Of a stretch of 64,000 nt of DNA, positions 61,636 through 64,000 are shown in pieces. How positions within the stretch are numbered: the first letter of the stretch is position 1; every line of letters starts with the position of its first letter. Below the pieces are notes generated by a model. That model made no database searches and was not told the DNA's origin. It saw only the letters and a program-made list of their open reading frames with translations. Position numbers and translations under genes: made by a program. Source of the DNA: Parietichytrium sp. I65-24A. Its lineage: Eukaryota > Sar > Bigyra > Thraustochytrida > Thraustochytriidae. The DNA lies in NCBI GenBank assembly GCA_012862575.1, contig BLSF01000022.1:1-64000 (forward strand), written 5' to 3'.

Positions 61636-63766
61636 ATAATCGGCAAACATTTGTTTTTCGACAATTGTGGTTCGTTCATTCTCTCTCAGGCGCTTCACAT
61701 CTTCGTAGAACCGCCGCTCACTTTTTCTCGTCGCGCCTTGAAAAACATCTTCTTTGGTCGACTATGAATTTCCATTTTCTTTCGTGTTCGGCTTCCAATT
61801 CATGCGCCGTTACCCATTTCTTCCCGTGTCATTCGGCTCGGCTGCCATCCAAGTGCTTGACGGCCAATCTCGATCGACGCTCGAGAGGCCCAGAAGACTT
61901 GGAGCTAAGCGGGATATGTCATTTCCAAATAGAAAAGCGGCCGCACAATCAGTTGCCGAACGAAAATTACCCTTTCCATCCGGCATTTCCCATTGGATAC
62001 AGTGCAGAAAATCGGGTCCGGCACCGGGAACCTGAACGGTCTCTGAACTATAAGAGAGTAAACAACTTCGTACTTGCGAAGCACCACATGCAAAGATGAA
62101 AATGAGCCGATTCCAAATTATCAAAGTCCGAGTCGAGTCGGAACGAGAGCTTACCTGAAATCTGAATTCTTCTGAATTCTGAATTTTTCTGAATTCTGAA
62201 CTGAAGTTTGACCTCCGATCCGAGACGACAAATGCCTCCAGAAGCGCTGAACAACGCTGTTCACCGAATCTTGATTCTTTATAAAACGACCAGCTTGGCC
62301 ACTGCGACTCTCATCATCGTGCTCTTCGTGTTAATAGTCATCACATCATCACATAGACAGTAAGTCAGTTGTGTTTTGAGAAATCAATGATGTGTCTGTT
62401 CTGTCAGTGTCCTTATTTGGCTCTTTTTTTTTGCGGAGCGGAAGTGCAGTTGACACTGTCAGTGTCAAATGCAAATGGCACATGCTTGCTTGCAAGCTAG
62501 AGACTTTTGGCACGACGCTACCTTATCGTTAGACAAATATATAGCAGTAAGTACGTCATCTCTTCCTTCCCCAATGCTCCCGGCCCATTGAGAGTATTAA
62601 TAGATCACTCTAAACATCTCTACAGGTGGTCTCACTTTGTGCCGACTCCTAGTCTTTCCTACTGATGTGTCTATACAGTGCTAGACTTTGGGGCTACGCC
62701 TTCTACACGGCTTATGATTGGGTACACTCCTAGCCTAGAGGAGGGGTGTGCTAGCGAGGTGGGTAGAGGATAATAAAGCAGGCGTAGGAATGGCACCGAA
62801 AAAAAGCCGCCTGGAGGTAGCGTTATTAGGCATGGTGGTAAGACTGGGAGTGCAGTTGCTGGAAAGCAGCTACGGGAATGAGTATTCTGTTTGAGAAAGG
62901 AGAGCGCAAAAGAGCAGGACGCACGATCTTTCTGAGCACATTTCTTTCCCCGCGTCAGCCTTGAACTCTGAACTCTGAACGCAAACTTGTTTCATATTAT
63001 TCCTCTCCGCAAGTATCCAAAAAGTGTCAGCACAGAATCCCGTCCAAAAGCAAAGGCAAAACGTATCGATACGAAATACGTCGATACGCATTCACTAACC
63101 GCATAGCTCGCTTCTTTGACACCTTCGCCAAGAACTTGCAAAGGAAACAAAGAGGCCTAGCCTCGACTCCTAGCCTCACACTAAATATCACTACTCCAAC
63201 TCTTCCCGTTGGGAGGTCCTTGTACCACCTGCTACCACAATGCCTACCAATTCCTACTAAAAGCAACTACTCCGACAGTAGCCACGGTAACCCTCCGAAA
63301 CCGTGGCGGTCGTAGCACCATCTCCTATCCCAACGCGTAATGAGATTGGGTATCTCACTCTCGCGAGCAATAATCAATAAGCTCAAATGATTAGCGCTCT
63401 CTCAGGCTTTTCGATAGCAGCTGTGAGAAGGAGTAGATGGGATAGCTGGAAAGTAAGAGCCTTGAGGAGCTGGAAAGTTAGAGCTTTGAGGAGCTGGAAA
63501 GTTAGAGGCAGGAGGGGGCGGAAAAGAGGACGAGCAGAGCGCGAAGAAGAGGCGGCGTCTGCGCGTGTGTGCGAGTTGGACTTGCGCGAGAGGTTTAGTT
63601 AGTTTAGGTTAGGTTAGTTGGCAGGCAGACCCGCTTCGATCGAGGAGAGAGGAGAGAGCTTGGAGTTTGGAGTTTGGAGCTTGCTGCGTGGCACTTTTGG
63701 GTCGATATCGACGGCTAGTTGGTGCCAAGTTGGGTGGGTAGTTTGAGAGGGACAGCAGAGGGGAAA
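61636..63766. other. 2.1 kb spacer PMM / VPS2
   Basis: Contains GAATTCTGAATTC words (62160-62203), (TGAACTC)n at 62962-62979, and a 24-bp tandem (63444-63508). It has no protein gene or recognised RNA gene. A TTAGGTTAG-type telomere-like run is at about 63595-63618. Confidence 0.45.
63444..63508. repeat. 24-bp tandem repeat, 2.7 copies
   Basis: Unit AGCTGGAAAGTTAGAGCTTT followed by GAGG, starting at 63444, 63468 and 63492; the first unit differs at a few bases. It lies about 260-320 bp upstream of the VPS2 start. Confidence 0.85.
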
Positions 63767-64000
63767 ATGGGCAACCGCATGTCCTTGCAAGAGCAGATGC
63801 GCGCGAATAAGCGCGTCATCAACCGCGCCATTCGTGAGATGGACCGCGAAAGGGCGGCTCTCGAGAGGGAGAAGGCCAAGCTGGAGCGGGATATCAAGAA
63901 GCTTGCCAAGGAGAACGAGATGGCCGCGGTGCGCGTTATGGCCAAAGACCTGGTGCGGACCAAACAATATATAAGCAAATTTTATGTTATGAAATCCAAT
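63767..64000 (+). CDS. VPS2/CHMP2 ESCRT-III subunit, 5' part only
   Basis: The open frame runs off the window after 78 codons. It begins MGNRMSLQEQMRANKRVINR and continues IREMDRERAALEREKAKLER, DIKKLAKENEMAAVRVMAKD, LVRTKQYISKFYVMKSN. This is the N-terminal half of the Snf7-like helix in VPS2/CHMP2A, with the invariant MAKDLVRT block. ESCRT-III subunits polymerise to cut membranes at endosomes, midbody and nuclear envelope. The MIM1 tail is beyond the edge. The start is in context aaaaATGg. Nothing indicates a broken gene. Confidence 0.92.
   Translation, partial: MGNRMSLQEQMRANKRVINRAIREMDRERAALEREKAKLERDIKKLAKENEMAAVRVMAKDLVRTKQYISKFYVMKSN

Noticed and set aside
63595-63618. Telomere-like TTAGGTTAG run
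   Set aside because: Only three imperfect units; too short for an interstitial telomere claim.

Overview
This is a 64 kb piece of a nuclear genome from a compact unicellular eukaryote. About 25 protein genes lie on both strands with no operons. At least 11 spliceosomal introns could be placed by restoring conserved protein sequence across them; ten are 73-169 nt and one is 419 nt, and ten of the eleven donors read GTAAGT. The proteins are eukaryotic throughout: a TFIIH helicase, a proteasome lid subunit, 9-1-1 clamp, AP-3, Rab11, ESCRT-III, tetraspanin, TBC RabGAP and ribosomal eL43. No gene is plastid-specific, and a TTLL9-like tubulin ligase hints at a cilium. A heterotrophic flagellated protist, possibly a stramenopile such as a thraustochytrid, is my best guess, with low confidence. 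A red alga was considered but fits less well because of the intron number and the TTLL9 gene.

Layout. 1-2.3 kb: no convincing gene. 2.3-8.2 kb: class I cyclic-nucleotide phosphodiesterase, tetraspanin, and a TTC39/Iml2-type protein with a C-terminal GOLD domain. 8.8-13.9 kb: XPB/Ssl2 helicase, AP-3 sigma, Cms1-like ribosome biogenesis factor. 15.5-21.5 kb: coiled-coil protein with a MIT-like N-terminus, a secreted Cys-containing protein of unknown function, RPN7, RAD1. 22-30 kb: mitochondrial glutamate dehydrogenase, a small protein with a mitochondrial-type leader, a flavin monooxygenase, and a secreted protein ending in a Peptidase_S74 intramolecular chaperone domain. 30.4-40.8 kb: presequence protease, ApaG-domain protein, TTLL9-like ligase, Rab11, eL43. 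44-49.5 kb: SH3/coiled-coil protein and a large TBC protein. 54-64 kb: lysosomal-type GH38 alpha-mannosidase, NOC4, phosphomannomutase and the 5' part of a VPS2/CHMP2 gene cut by the window edge.

Functional themes are housekeeping: endomembrane traffic (Rab11, AP-3 sigma, TBC, CHMP2, tetraspanin, GOLD protein), mitochondrial metabolism and quality control (GDH, PreP), ribosome production (Cms1, NOC4, eL43), genome maintenance (XPB, RAD1) and mannose metabolism (PMM, GH38). Nothing indicates co-transcription.

The spacers are the unusual part. Two long gene-poor stretches (40.8-44.2 and 49.5-54.1 kb) and many shorter ones are rich in palindromic words built on GTAC and CTAG and in short tandem repeats. 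A roughly 32-47 bp dispersed element occurs in four copies, all in spacers and three of them upstream of genes. A 14-bp perfect hairpin lies before the tetraspanin gene. Many apparent long reading frames here begin at TTG or GTG; I moved the starts of nine proteins to the first plausible ATG.
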